64,000 nt of DNA from V1-33 sp964523105 (GTDB lineage: Bacteria; Verrucomicrobiota; Verrucomicrobiia; Verrucomicrobiales; V1-33), in NCBI GenBank assembly GCA_964523105.1, contig CAZFZN010000003.1, forward strand, positions 275,860-339,859, written 5' to 3'. The stretch's first letter is position 1; each line of letters begins with the position of its first letter. The translations under genes were made by a program, and so were the position numbers. The notes below the pieces were generated by a model that was given only the letters and a program-made list of their open reading frames with translations, was not told the DNA's origin and did not search any database. Shown here piece by piece: positions 52,761-61,997 of the stretch.

Positions 52761-53957
52761 TCACTTTCCTTTCCCATAGCGGCGGCGGTACTCACCGGGG
52801 CTGGATCCGGTCTGCTTTTTGAAAAAGCGGCACATGTATTCGTGATATTCGAAGCCGCACTGTTCCGCGACCACCGGCAGGGTGTAGTCCGTTTCCACGA
52901 GCAGCTGTTTCACACGGCGCAGCCTGATTTCATGCACCTGCTCCATCGGCGTGTGACCTGTCAGGGCGCGGAATTTCTTTTCCAGGGCGCGGCGGGAAAG
53001 ACCGGAGGCGCGCGCGATGAGGGCGCCGTCGATTTCACGGCAGGCGTTTTCGCGGATGAAGCCGATGGCTTTGGAGACCTGGGCGTCCTTTACGGCGATG
53101 ACGTCCGAGGATTGCCGCACGACGACTTCGCCGGGTTCGAAGAAGTAATTTGCCGCCGGAACCTTCCCGCCGCGCATCATCCGGTCCAGCAGCGCCGCAG
53201 CTTCATAGCCGAGTTTCTGGGCATTTTGGTCCAGGCTGGAGAGCGGCGGACTGGCAAGCTCGCAGAGCACCGGATCGTTGTCCACGCTGACCACCGCGAC
53301 ATCGTCAGGCACCCGGATGCCCGCACGGCGGCAGGCGTCGAGCACCTGCACGCCCTGGCTGTCGTAGGCGGTCATGACGCCTGCGGGTTTTGGCAGGGCA
53401 CGGAGCCACTTGATGAGCGATGCCTGGGTGTGCTCCCAGTTCTGCGGCTGATCCCATCCGCCGGGCGGCACGTATTCGCAGCAGGTTCCGCCCTGGCGGG
53501 AGACGAGAGCGGAGAAAACGGCGAACCGCTCGCGCTCCCAGCGCTTCGATCCGGCGACCCCGCAATAGCCGAAGTGCCGGAAGCCGCGGGACGAAAAGTG
53601 ATCCGCAATGCGCGTGGCAATGAGCCGCTGGTCGGGAAACACGGTCGGGAATCCCGGCTTTTCCAGCAAGTGGCGCAAACTGACCACAGGAATGCCGCGC
53701 CGCTGCGCCTTGCGGCACAGGGTGTGATCCAGTCCGCGGGTGATGATGCCGTCGCCCTTCCAGCGTGCGAGCCACGCAGGATCATCGTCATCCTGTCCGC
53801 GCTCCTGAGCGAAGATGCTCCATGGCCCGTGGAGCGAGAGATACCGGCTGATACCCAGCAGAATTTCCCGGCCATAGACCTTGGAAGTCTCGACGATCAG
53901 CGCGACATGCGGCGGACGATGCACCATGGGAAGCTTTTGCCATTCCTTCCCTGACAT
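52761..53957 (-). CDS. XylR-type regulator (periplasmic-binding-like sensor plus AraC HTH)
   Basis: A protein of 398 aa. The N-terminal two thirds are a LacI/PBP-like sugar-binding domain (HVALIVETSKVYGREILLGISRY, PAGVMTAYDSQGVQVLDACR, VPDDVAVVSVDNDPVLCEL) with no LacI DNA-binding helix. The C-terminal AraC domain (about 300-398) has GLSRRALEKKFRALTGHTPMEQ and CGFEYHEYMCRFFKKQTGSSPGEYRRR. This is the xylose regulator architecture. It probably responds to a sugar and controls the adjacent plus operon and perhaps the divergent minus arm. A CCTGACA motif covers its start codon. It is divergent from the giant gene at 54059, with a 101-base gap. Confidence 0.93.
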   Translation of the reverse strand: MSGKEWQKLPMVHRPPHVALIVETSKVYGREILLGISRYLSLHGPWSIFAQERGQDDDDPAWLARWKGDGIITRGLDHTLCRKAQRRGIPVVSLRHLLEKPGFPTVFPDQRLIATRIADHFSSRGFRHFGYCGVAGSKRWERERFAVFSALVSRQGGTCCEYVPPGGWDQPQNWEHTQASLIKWLRALPKPAGVMTAYDSQGVQVLDACRRAGIRVPDDVAVVSVDNDPVLCELASPPLSSLDQNAQKLGYEAAALLDRMMRGGKVPAANYFFEPGEVVVRQSSDVIAVKDAQVSKAIGFIRENACREIDGALIARASGLSRRALEKKFRALTGHTPMEQVHEIRLRRVKQLLVETDYTLPVVAEQCGFEYHEYMCRFFKKQTGSSPGEYRRRYGKGK

Positions 53958-54058
53958 TGCAAGACTGAGGCTGGCCGGAAGCCGGTGCGCCGTTGTATAA
54001 GAACTTGCCCGCCTTTGTTCATCGCTCCGCCCGGGCGGCTCCGGTCACACTGAACCCC

Positions 54059-57000
54059 ATGACCCGCAACCTTCGCCCCCTCATTCTGACAGCGGCGCTG
54101 CCGGCCCTCGCCGGTGCGGCCGCCACTCTCCGCGCGGAGATCAGTTCGCCGCTCGACATTCCCGGTCATGTGCTGTGGCTCGACGGCGACGATCTCGACG
54201 GAGATGGAAATGTGGACATCGCGGTCACGGGAACGCCGGTGACAGCGTGGGCCGACAAATCTTCCGGCATGGGCACGACTGCGGCGTCGGTGACGAACGG
54301 CAATCCTGCCCGCGCCGCTGCGGTCAGGGCGGGCCATCACGCGGTGAAGTTCACCGGCGGGTCGCAGGATAAGCTCGATATTCCGGCGCTCACGCTTTCC
54401 ACCGGTTACACCGCGGTGGTGGTGGCGGAAAAGTCAGGCGGTTTCGGGGGAAGCGCGCACCTGATGTCGGGCCTCAATGCTTCGGGCACCGATCCGGTGC
54501 TTTATCGTCAGGGCGGGGGAAGCTGCCGGTTTTACAGCGGCGTGCCGACGGGCAACACCGACCTGCAGCTCGGAACCATGCCGGCGAATACGTGGATGAT
54601 GTCCGGCGTGCAGATTTCTCCCGCGGGCCAGGATTTCGGGCTGCTGCAGTCGGCCCGCACGCAGCTGGAGTGGAATGGAACCGCCGCCCTTCAAGGGGTG
54701 CGGATAGGAAACCTCGATCGTGATACTCCGTCGAGCATCAATCGCGCGGAGGCATGGGACGGGCATATCGGTGAGGTGATACTCTACGACCGCCTGCTGA
54801 CCGCCGCGGAGGTGACCGATCTGCGGCGCTGGCTGAACAGCAAATGGGCGCTTGGAATGACCGAACCCACCGGCGTGATGACGCAAACGGAGACAGGGCA
54901 GGTGAGCGGCGGGGTGCCGTCCACTCTGCTGAGCACGTCGGAGCCGCTGAGCAGCGGGCGGACGAATGTGGCGCTCGCTTCGCAGGGCGGCACGGCGTTC
55001 GCGCAGGACTTCATCGGTCCGTCCGATCCGCGGAATTTCCGTCCCTTTCGCGCCAATGACGGATTGTATTCCGATGTGCCGGAAGGCGCGCCGCCCGTGC
55101 AGGAGCCGTGGATCGGAGGGACCCTGAACACCTTTCTCGGCGCGCGCTTTCAAGCACCGGTGACGCTGGACCGCATCGGGCTGGAAACGCAGTTTGGAAA
55201 CCGCCGCAGCGCTCAGATCGTTTTTGAATACACCCGCGACGACCTCTCGGCGGTGGCGGTGAATGCCAGTCTCGGACTCGATCCCGCGGAGATCAGCGCG
55301 AAGACGTGGCTGCTCCTCGACGTCATTTCACTGGCGGATGCGGTGGACACGCGGCACCTCTATTCGTTCGCACCGGTGACGGGAGTGACAGGCATCCGCC
55401 TGCGCCTCAACTCGACGGCGGCGGAGTTCTCCGTCGCGGAACTCGAGGCATGGAGCGCGGTGCCGCCCGCCATTTCCTATCCGAACAGTCCGGTGGAACT
55501 TACGGTGAATGTGCCCGCAGCGCCGCTGGATCCGGTCGTGCACGGAGGTGTGGCGGCTTCCTTCGGCATCACGCCGCCGCTGCCCGCCGGGCTGACATTT
55601 GATACCGGCACCGGACGAATCGCCGGAACACCCTCCGCCGTGAGTGCCGCCGCGGACTACACGGTCACGGCCGCTTACGCGGGTGGCGCCATGCCCTCCA
55701 CCACGGTCTCGCTGGCTGTTCTCGCTCCGGCCCTGACAGGATACTCACGCAGCCCGGCGACCTTCACGCGCGGCCGTGCGGCCGTGCCCCTGCTTCCTGT
55801 TCTCCGCGGCAGCCCGCCCGCCGGATTCACCGTGACGCCGGCACTGCCTGCCGGTCTGATACTCGACCCGGGCTCCGGCGTCATCTCCGGTACGCCGCTG
55901 CTCACCGCTGCGGCGCAGACGTTCAGCATCACAGCCGCCTTTGCCGGTTTCCCCGACTCCACGCTGCCGCTGGAAATCGAAGTGCTGGAGCCGTCGTGGA
56001 CGCTCGACATCACCGAGGTCATGTCGTCCAACGACACCGCTTTTGCCGATGGTCACGGCAGTTATCCTGACTGGATCGAACTGCACAATTACGGCGCCCT
56101 TGCGATCGATCTGAGCGACTGGTCGCTTACCGACTCCCCCGGCAATTTGAGAGAGTACGTCTTCCCCCCGCAACGCATGGAGCCAGGTTCGTATCTCGTC
56201 GTCTTTGCCAGTGGAATCGCGCACACTGATCCGGCGGGATTGCTGCACACCGGTTTCGCGCTCAGCGCTACCGGGGAATATCTGGCCCTCACGCGACCGG
56301 ACGGTATTATTGCCAGGCAATTGACTTTGCCCGCGATGTCGCCTGACATTTCCTACGGCACGCCGGACCGGGTGCAGTACGGCTCCTACGGCACGCCCAC
56401 ACCCGGCGCGGCCAACGGGTTCTTCGATGCCGTCACCTCCGGCGTCGCCGCGTCGCCCCCGGGCGGGAATTTCACCGCTTCGGTAACGGTCGCGCTCACT
56501 GCCGGCGTGCCGGCGGGCGGTGCCATTCGCTATACCACGGACGGCACCGCTCCCGCCGCAGCCTCCACAGCCTACAGCGCGCCCCTCAATTTCTCCGTCT
56601 CCACCCGGCTGCGGGCGCGCGTCTTCGCTCCCGGTCTGGATCCGGGACCGGAACTGCGCACGGATTTCTGGAAGCTTGCCGCGGACCTCGCGTCGTTCAG
56701 TTCCAATCTCCCGCTCGTCTTCCTTAACGCCGACGGCGCCATCGCCGGCGCCTCCTCCACCACCCTGACCGGCGCGGGCAGCGCTTTCATTCCCGTGGAC
56801 GCCGGCACCGGACGCGCCGCCGCCGGAGGATCCGTCAGTTACAGCGGGCGCACCGGTCTGCGCCTGCGCGGGCGCAGTTCGCTCTCCTTTCCGCAGAAGC
56901 AGTATAAGCTCGAAACATGGGACGCCGCCGGACGCGAAGTGAACGCGCCGCTGCTCGGCATGGCAGCCTCCTCCGACTGGGTGCTGCACGCGCCTTACAC

Positions 57001-59155
57001 TGACAAATCGCTCATGCGGAATGCGCTGACCTATTTGATATGGGGCCGCATGGGCTGGCGCACCCTGAACTGGCGGTTTGTGGAGGTGTTTATCAATGAC
57101 GACGGCGACGGCCAGTTTTCCTACGCCGACGACTACGCCGGGGTTTATCTGCTGGTGGAGCCGCCGGACCTCGACCGCGTCGGGGAGGACGGGCCGCAAA
57201 ACACGACTAACTCTGCGGAAATCACCGGAGGTTTCATGGTGGAGTCCGGTCCGTCGGACGACATGGAGTTCAGCACCACCGGCAGCGGCCGCACGGTGGG
57301 CCACAAACACCGGGATCCCGGCGCCAACAAGCTCAACGGCACACAAGCGACATGGATTCGCAGTTACGCCGCCGACTTCGAGTCTGCACTCTATGGCAGC
57401 GGATTCGTCCATCCCGGCAATGGCCGAAGCTGGCGCAGTTATACCAATGTGGCCTCGCAGGTGGATTATCGCATCGCCCGGGAATGGACGCGCAATTTCG
57501 ACGGCGGCAGCACTTACTGGTATGTGCCGCGCGGCGGCCAAATGACCATGGGGCCGCTGTGGGACTATAACTGGGCGCTCGGCAATGTGAACTACGCCGA
57601 GGGCGGCGATTTGCCGGGCTACCGCACCGACGGCTGGAACCGCAGCTTCACCAACTTCGGAACCTGGGCGCCGTGGTGGCTGCGCATGGAGCAGGAGGCC
57701 GACTACTGGCAGCAGTTCATCGACCGCTGGAGCGTGCTGCGCGAAACCGTGCTCGCCGACAGCGCGGTGGATGCGGAAATCGACGCCCTCGCCACGCTGC
57801 TCGGCGCGGAGGCGGCGGGGCGGAATTTCACCAAATGGCCGCAGCTCGGCCAGATGACGGTCATCAGTCCGCCGGGATTTGCCTCGCGCACCACCTATCA
57901 AAGCGAAGTGGATTATCTCAAGACATGGCTGCAGCAGCGCAGCGCATGGATCGAGCTGCAGTTCCCGAAACGGCCGGCCTTCAATCCTTCGCCGGGAACC
58001 ATCGCCCCCGGCGGCAGCGTCACGCTGACAACACCCGTCGCGTCCACCATTTACTACACCACCGACGGCACCGACCCGCGGCTCTCCGGCGGCGGCATCG
58101 CGGCGGGCGCACTGAGTGTGGCCAGCGGCGGGTCGGTGACTGTGCCCGCGTCGCTCCTGCTGACTGCGCGCACCCTCACCGCGGGCGTCTGGAGCGCGCC
58201 AACCGCCGGCGCATACGTCACCGGCACGATGCCGGATCCGGCGACGCTCATCATTTCCGAAATCAATTATCATCCGGCTCCGCCCGCGGCTCCGGAACTG
58301 GCGGCCGACGCCACGCTGAGCGACGACGATTTCGAGTTCATCGAACTGCGCAACACCGGGAACGTGACGCTCGACCTGACCGGCGCGCACTTCACCGAAG
58401 GCGTCAGGTTCACGTTCCCCGCGGGCACCCTGCTGGCTGCTGGAGAACACCTGGTGATTGTGGAAAACGCCGCCGCCTTCGCGCTGCGTTACGGCAACGG
58501 CGCCGCCGTCGCCGGACAATTCACCGGCAATCTCGACAACGACGCCGACACTATCGTCCTCCTCTCGGCCACGGGCGCCGAACTGATCCGGATGCGTTAT
58601 GACGACGACTGGACCTCCGCCGCCGACGGCGCGGGATACACGCTCGTGACCGGCGATCCCTCACGGGCGCCCGCCGATGACAGCGCTCCCGGCGCGTGGG
58701 CACTGAGCGGCGCGACCGGCGGCAGTCCCGGCGCGGCGAACGGCCCTGTTTTCACCGAGGATTTCGCGCTCTGGCGGAACTCGACATTTTCCCCCGGTGA
58801 ACTGAGCGACCCGGAGCTCAGTGGCCCGCTCGCGGACCGCGATGGCGACGGGTGGGACAATCTCAGTGAATTTGCACTGAAGTCCGATGCGCTCAATGCC
58901 GCCAGCTTTCCCCAAATCACCGTCGCTGTCGGCGCAGCGAACGTCGCGTTTACCATCACCCGCCCGCGGCTCACCTATGGCCTGACGTGGACTGTGGCAT
59001 CGTCTGTCAGCCTCGCTGACTGGTCGATCCAGCTTCCGGCCGTGCAGACAGTGTCTCAGACTGATGCCGCGGAGACTGTGACGTTCACTGTTCCGCACGG
59101 GAACGTCGCGCGAGGTTTCTGGAGGATTGCGCCCGAGCTTTCCGGCGCGCCATAG
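54059..59155 (+). CDS. Giant secreted LamG / Ig / lamin-tail / CotH protein
   Basis: A protein of 1698 aa with a signal peptide (PLILTAALPALAGAAATLRAE). Domains: a LamG-like region (about 30-260, with DIPGHVLWLDGDDLDGDGN), a discoidin-like region (300-460, with ITGIRLRLNSTAAEF), two putative Ig-like modules (480-650, each ending GxIxGTP), a lamin-tail domain (655-770, with YPDWIELHNYG), a chitobiase-like segment (815-875), a CotH-kinase-like core (900-1250, with LRLRGRSSLSFPQKQYKLE and WDYNWALGN), a second chitobiase-like segment, a second lamin-tail domain (1400-1520, with DFEFIELRNTG) and a TSP3-like C-terminus (ADRDGDGWDNLSEFAL). The layout resembles the left-edge giant. It is probably an extracellular structural or polymer-associated protein; CotH kinase activity is possible but unproven. 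Confidence 0.92.
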   Translation: MTRNLRPLILTAALPALAGAAATLRAEISSPLDIPGHVLWLDGDDLDGDGNVDIAVTGTPVTAWADKSSGMGTTAASVTNGNPARAAAVRAGHHAVKFTGGSQDKLDIPALTLSTGYTAVVVAEKSGGFGGSAHLMSGLNASGTDPVLYRQGGGSCRFYSGVPTGNTDLQLGTMPANTWMMSGVQISPAGQDFGLLQSARTQLEWNGTAALQGVRIGNLDRDTPSSINRAEAWDGHIGEVILYDRLLTAAEVTDLRRWLNSKWALGMTEPTGVMTQTETGQVSGGVPSTLLSTSEPLSSGRTNVALASQGGTAFAQDFIGPSDPRNFRPFRANDGLYSDVPEGAPPVQEPWIGGTLNTFLGARFQAPVTLDRIGLETQFGNRRSAQIVFEYTRDDLSAVAVNASLGLDPAEISAKTWLLLDVISLADAVDTRHLYSFAPVTGVTGIRLRLNSTAAEFSVAELEAWSAVPPAISYPNSPVELTVNVPAAPLDPVVHGGVAASFGITPPLPAGLTFDTGTGRIAGTPSAVSAAADYTVTAAYAGGAMPSTTVSLAVLAPALTGYSRSPATFTRGRAAVPLLPVLRGSPPAGFTVTPALPAGLILDPGSGVISGTPLLTAAAQTFSITAAFAGFPDSTLPLEIEVLEPSWTLDITEVMSSNDTAFADGHGSYPDWIELHNYGALAIDLSDWSLTDSPGNLREYVFPPQRMEPGSYLVVFASGIAHTDPAGLLHTGFALSATGEYLALTRPDGIIARQLTLPAMSPDISYGTPDRVQYGSYGTPTPGAANGFFDAVTSGVAASPPGGNFTASVTVALTAGVPAGGAIRYTTDGTAPAAASTAYSAPLNFSVSTRLRARVFAPGLDPGPELRTDFWKLAADLASFSSNLPLVFLNADGAIAGASSTTLTGAGSAFIPVDAGTGRAAAGGSVSYSGRTGLRLRGRSSLSFPQKQYKLETWDAAGREVNAPLLGMAASSDWVLHAPYTDKSLMRNALTYLIWGRMGWRTLNWRFVEVFINDDGDGQFSYADDYAGVYLLVEPPDLDRVGEDGPQNTTNSAEITGGFMVESGPSDDMEFSTTGSGRTVGHKHRDPGANKLNGTQATWIRSYAADFESALYGSGFVHPGNGRSWRSYTNVASQVDYRIAREWTRNFDGGSTYWYVPRGGQMTMGPLWDYNWALGNVNYAEGGDLPGYRTDGWNRSFTNFGTWAPWWLRMEQEADYWQQFIDRWSVLRETVLADSAVDAEIDALATLLGAEAAGRNFTKWPQLGQMTVISPPGFASRTTYQSEVDYLKTWLQQRSAWIELQFPKRPAFNPSPGTIAPGGSVTLTTPVASTIYYTTDGTDPRLSGGGIAAGALSVASGGSVTVPASLLLTARTLTAGVWSAPTAGAYVTGTMPDPATLIISEINYHPAPPAAPELAADATLSDDDFEFIELRNTGNVTLDLTGAHFTEGVRFTFPAGTLLAAGEHLVIVENAAAFALRYGNGAAVAGQFTGNLDNDADTIVLLSATGAELIRMRYDDDWTSAADGAGYTLVTGDPSRAPADDSAPGAWALSGATGGSPGAANGPVFTEDFALWRNSTFSPGELSDPELSGPLADRDGDGWDNLSEFALKSDALNAASFPQITVAVGAANVAFTITRPRLTYGLTWTVASSVSLADWSIQLPAVQTVSQTDAAETVTFTVPHGNVARGFWRIAPELSGAP

Positions 59156-59239
59156 CCGCCGGCCTCCGCGGAACTCGCTGCCATTCATTCCCTTGCCCCC
59201 GGCGGGAGCCATGATTAGGGCGCTGTTTCATCCACTCCC

Positions 59240-59878
59240 ATGCCCAAATCCGCCCTCACTCCCGACGACGTCAAAGCCATGCTCCTCGCGGTCGCTGACA
59301 AAGTGATCGCCAGCGAGCCGCTCCTCAGTGAAGCCGACCGCAATCTCGGCGACGGCGACCACGGCCTCGGCATGGCGCGCGGCTTCACCGCGGTGAAGGA
59401 GAAAATCAGCGCGACTGCGGCGAGCGACGGCATCGACAAGCTTTTCAGCGCCGCGGGCATGGCGATGATCTCCAGCATGGGCGGCGCGAGCGGCGCGATT
59501 TTCGGCACGCTGTTCCGCGACGGCGGCAAAGCTTTGGCCGGTCGCACGGAACTCGACGCCGCCGGCTACGCCGCTTTTCTCCGCGCCGCGTGCGATGGAG
59601 TGCAGGCCCGTGGCAAGGCTCAGCCCGGCGACAAGACGATGGTGGATGCACTGCATCCCGCGGCGGCCAAAGCCGGGGAAGTGACCGCGCTGCCGCTCGC
59701 CGAAGCGATGGCCGCCGTCGCCGATGCTGCAGAAGCCGGCCGCGATGCCAGCAAGGCCATGATCGCCACGCTGGGCCGCGCCAAAACGCTCGGCGAAGCG
59801 AGCATCGGACATCCCGACGCCGGAGCGTGCTCGGTGGCCATCATTCTGCGGACGATGAGCGACTGCGCTGCGGCTTAA
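59240..59878 (+). CDS. dhaL: Dihydroxyacetone kinase L subunit (DhaL)
   Basis: A protein of 212 aa. ADRNLGDGDHGLGMARG supplies the Asp residues (33, 38, 40) that hold Mg-ADP in DhaL. GKAQPGDKTMVDALHPA and SIGHPDAGACSVAIILRTM are further family landmarks. DhaL normally works with DhaK and a PTS-type DhaM or with ATP. Neither dhaK nor dhaM is in the window, so the partner may be distant or the protein may act on another triose or polyol. The stop codon (59876-59878) overlaps the convergent PHP gene end at 59875. Confidence 0.9.
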   Translation: MPKSALTPDDVKAMLLAVADKVIASEPLLSEADRNLGDGDHGLGMARGFTAVKEKISATAASDGIDKLFSAAGMAMISSMGGASGAIFGTLFRDGGKALAGRTELDAAGYAAFLRAACDGVQARGKAQPGDKTMVDALHPAAAKAGEVTALPLAEAMAAVADAAEAGRDASKAMIATLGRAKTLGEASIGHPDAGACSVAIILRTMSDCAAA

Positions 59879-60750
59879 GCGCGCAATTCCGCCTCCGTCA
59901 GCGCGATGCGCTGCGGCAGATTCAGCGTGGCGCGCACCTCGGCGAGGGCGAAGTCGTGGCGCTTGCGGGCGAGGAAGCAGCTGACTTTGGAATAACCGGC
60001 CGCCTCCAGACTATCGATCGCCTTGTCGAAATCCGCCGCCACCCGGCGCGGCGTGTGACTGTCGCTGCCGAGCACGACGGGAATGCCGCGCTCCTGCATG
60101 AGCCGCAGCACCGCCGGGCCGGGATTGAATTCCGGATAGGATTTGTTGATGCCGCTGGTGTTCAGTTCCATGGCCACGCCGGTCCGCGCGACGCGGTCGA
60201 GACACGAAGCGATGTGACTTTCCAGCTGCCGGAAATTCCCATCCCACAGGCCCGACTGAATATTCTTCACCAGGTCCGGATGCGCGAGGGTGTCGAACAG
60301 GCCCGTCTCCGCGCTCTCCGCAATGTGCGTGAAGTAGGTGCGCTGGAAGTCGAGCAGGTCGCCTTTGAAGAACCGCTCCTTGTAGGCGCGCCCGAAGAAA
60401 TGCACCGAACCGAGCACGTGATGGAACTCGCAGCGCTCATTGAGCCGCTCCACCCACCATTCCATGCCGGGAAAGAAGTCCATCTCCATGCCCAGCCGCA
60501 CGTCGAGCTTGCCGGCATAAAGTTCCGCCGCCCGCTGCACCATTTCGATGTAGCTGTCCAGTTGCTCCTGGTCCATGCGCACCTCCGGCCACCAGTGGTC
60601 CGGCATCGGGCTGTGACAGGTGATGACGATTCCTTTCAATCCGCGCTGCAGCGCCATCTCCGCGTACTCCTCGGGCTCGCCCTCCGCATGCTTGCAGAGC
60701 GGCGTGTGCATGTGGCTGTCGTAGTAGAGTGGACGGGAAGGGGTGGTCAT
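59875..60750 (-). CDS. PHP-family histidinol phosphatase-like protein
   Basis: A protein of 291 aa. PHP metal motifs: DSHMHTPLCKHA (His13, His15), GIVITCHSPMP, GMEMDFFPGM (Glu), VLGSVHFF (His), FDTLAHPDLV and VVLGSDSHTPRRV (Asp-His). It resembles HisK-type histidinol phosphatases, which dephosphorylate histidinol phosphate; a general sugar or nucleotide phosphatase role is possible because no other his genes are nearby. The ATG at 60750 begins MTTPSRPLYYDSHMHT, the correct family start. Confidence 0.9.
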   Translation of the reverse strand: MTTPSRPLYYDSHMHTPLCKHAEGEPEEYAEMALQRGLKGIVITCHSPMPDHWWPEVRMDQEQLDSYIEMVQRAAELYAGKLDVRLGMEMDFFPGMEWWVERLNERCEFHHVLGSVHFFGRAYKERFFKGDLLDFQRTYFTHIAESAETGLFDTLAHPDLVKNIQSGLWDGNFRQLESHIASCLDRVARTGVAMELNTSGINKSYPEFNPGPAVLRLMQERGIPVVLGSDSHTPRRVAADFDKAIDSLEAAGYSKVSCFLARKRHDFALAEVRATLNLPQRIALTEAELRA

Positions 60751-61149
60751 TTCTGATTTCGCGGGTGTATGCCGGGTAAGATCTTACAGGACAGACAGGC
60801 CGGACGGAAGGGTGAGAATAGAGCCCGGGCGGGGCCTGTCGAATGGGAATTTGGCCGGGGGATTTCATTAATTAACCGCACGCAGTTCTCAGTGAATCGG
60901 TGTGACCACCATGTGATGTGCGAAGTACCGTGGACTGCGGCGACTTGTCGCCGCCTTCAGCAAGGGCACTTGTGCCCGCCGGGCTTCGGTGTATTTCCGC
61001 GCCCTCTGTGCCGCACCGGTTCGCCTCGGACAAGTCCGCGGCGGGGAAGGCGGCGACAAGTCGCCGCAGTCCAAAGCGGCTGCGCCGCCATTCCCGCCAG
61101 CGATCTCTACATCACGCGGCAGTCACCCCACAGTGAATCAGGATGGGCG
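60751..61149. other. Intergenic region with a large inverted repeat
   Basis: About 400 bases without a supportable gene, mostly occupied by the palindromic element at 60932-61072. The 180 bases next to the PHP start are AT-richer in part (ATTTCATTAATTAACC near 60865) and should hold its promoter. Confidence 0.65.
60932..61072. repeat. Perfect 26-base inverted repeat (GGACTGCGGCGACTTG family)
   Basis: Left arm 60932-60957 and right arm 61047-61072 (AAGGCGGCGACAAGTCGCCG...) are perfect 26-base inverted copies around 89 bases. Each arm is itself palindromic (GGCGACTTGTCGCC). It is a REP-like element. Confidence 0.9.
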
Positions 61150-61332
61150 TCAGAAGTCGAGAGGTGGATTAACAAGATAGTGCTCGGGCCCGAAACCGGT
61201 CACGCTCCCGCCGTAGTGGAATTCCATACCCCAGTCTTCCGTCTTCGCAGGCGGAGCGATTGGAGAGCCTGTGGTGCAGGCAACGGCTGCGCAGATTGTG
61301 AACAGCGAAAGCAACAGACGGAAGCAATTCAT
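61150..61332 (-). CDS. Small putative lipoprotein
   Basis: A protein of 60 aa from ATG at 61332: MNCFRLLLSLFTICAAVACTT has a lipoprotein-type signal with Cys19 as candidate lipidation site, though the lipobox (AVAC) is weak. The rest is short (EDWGMEFHYGGSVTGFGPEHYLV). It lies just downstream of the Uma2 gene on the same strand (12-base gap). No family was recognised. Confidence 0.5.
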   Translation of the reverse strand: MNCFRLLLSLFTICAAVACTTGSPIAPPAKTEDWGMEFHYGGSVTGFGPEHYLVNPPLDF

Positions 61333-61344
61333 CCGCAAACGATG

Positions 61345-61911
61345 TCAGGACTCCGGCCGGTGCAGCAGCGCGGCCACATCCACCTGCGCGTCAGGGAAGG
61401 CCGCCGGCGAGACTTTATCGCCGGGTTTGAATACGGCGGTGCTGGAGTAGCCCGAGTAATGCGGCTCGCGATAGACCTGCACGCACTGGTCCTTGAGGTT
61501 GACCACCCAGTAATCTTCGATGCCGGCCTTTCCATAGGCGGCAAGCTTTTCGCCTTCGTCGTAGTCGAGGGAGGTGTCGGCGACTTCCACGAGCAGGAGG
61601 ACATCCTCAGGTGTGGGGTGGCGGCCTTTGTAAAAATCAGCGGCGTAGCGGACGAGCACGACGTCCGGCTGAGGCTCCGAATAGCGGCCGAGGCGCACCG
61701 GATTCTGATTTGTGACCAGCCAGCGGCGGTTGGCGCAGAGAGTGAAGAAGTCGGCGAGTTGATTCACGACTCCCGAGTGGAATGGGCCGACGGGCATCAT
61801 ATCTTTGATTTCTCCTTCGAGGAGTTCGACGCGCTTGCCGGGCGGGAAGAGGCCGGCCTCTCCCATGCGGTAGTAATCATCCACGCTGAAGCGGTGCCGG
61901 GTTGATGTCAT
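61345..61911 (-). CDS. Uma2 family (DUF820) PD-(D/E)XK-fold protein
   Basis: A protein of 188 aa. FPPGKRVELLEGEIKDM, then SEPQPDVVLVR with the Asp of the nuclease fold, LLLVEVADTSLDYDEGEKLAAYGKAGIEDYWVVNL with Glu and Lys, a typical Uma2 core. These are widespread, often multicopy proteins whose substrate is not settled. The ATG at 61911 matches the family start. Its stop codon lies inside a CCTGACA copy (61343-61349). Confidence 0.92.
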   Translation of the reverse strand: MTSTRHRFSVDDYYRMGEAGLFPPGKRVELLEGEIKDMMPVGPFHSGVVNQLADFFTLCANRRWLVTNQNPVRLGRYSEPQPDVVLVRYAADFYKGRHPTPEDVLLLVEVADTSLDYDEGEKLAAYGKAGIEDYWVVNLKDQCVQVYREPHYSGYSSTAVFKPGDKVSPAAFPDAQVDVAALLHRPES

Positions 61912-61997
61912 GCCCCGAAAATGCCGCGCCGGGCGCCGGCTTGCAAACTGAATTTCCCGCGTTGCCACGCGGCGGCGGCGGGGCCTTTTGTCGTGAC

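Noticed and set aside
55745..58519. Minus-strand frame of 924 codons
   Set aside because: Shadow of the second giant CotH gene.
60932..61072. CRISPR array
   Set aside because: The repeats are one inverted pair and not regularly spaced direct repeats; no cas genes are present.
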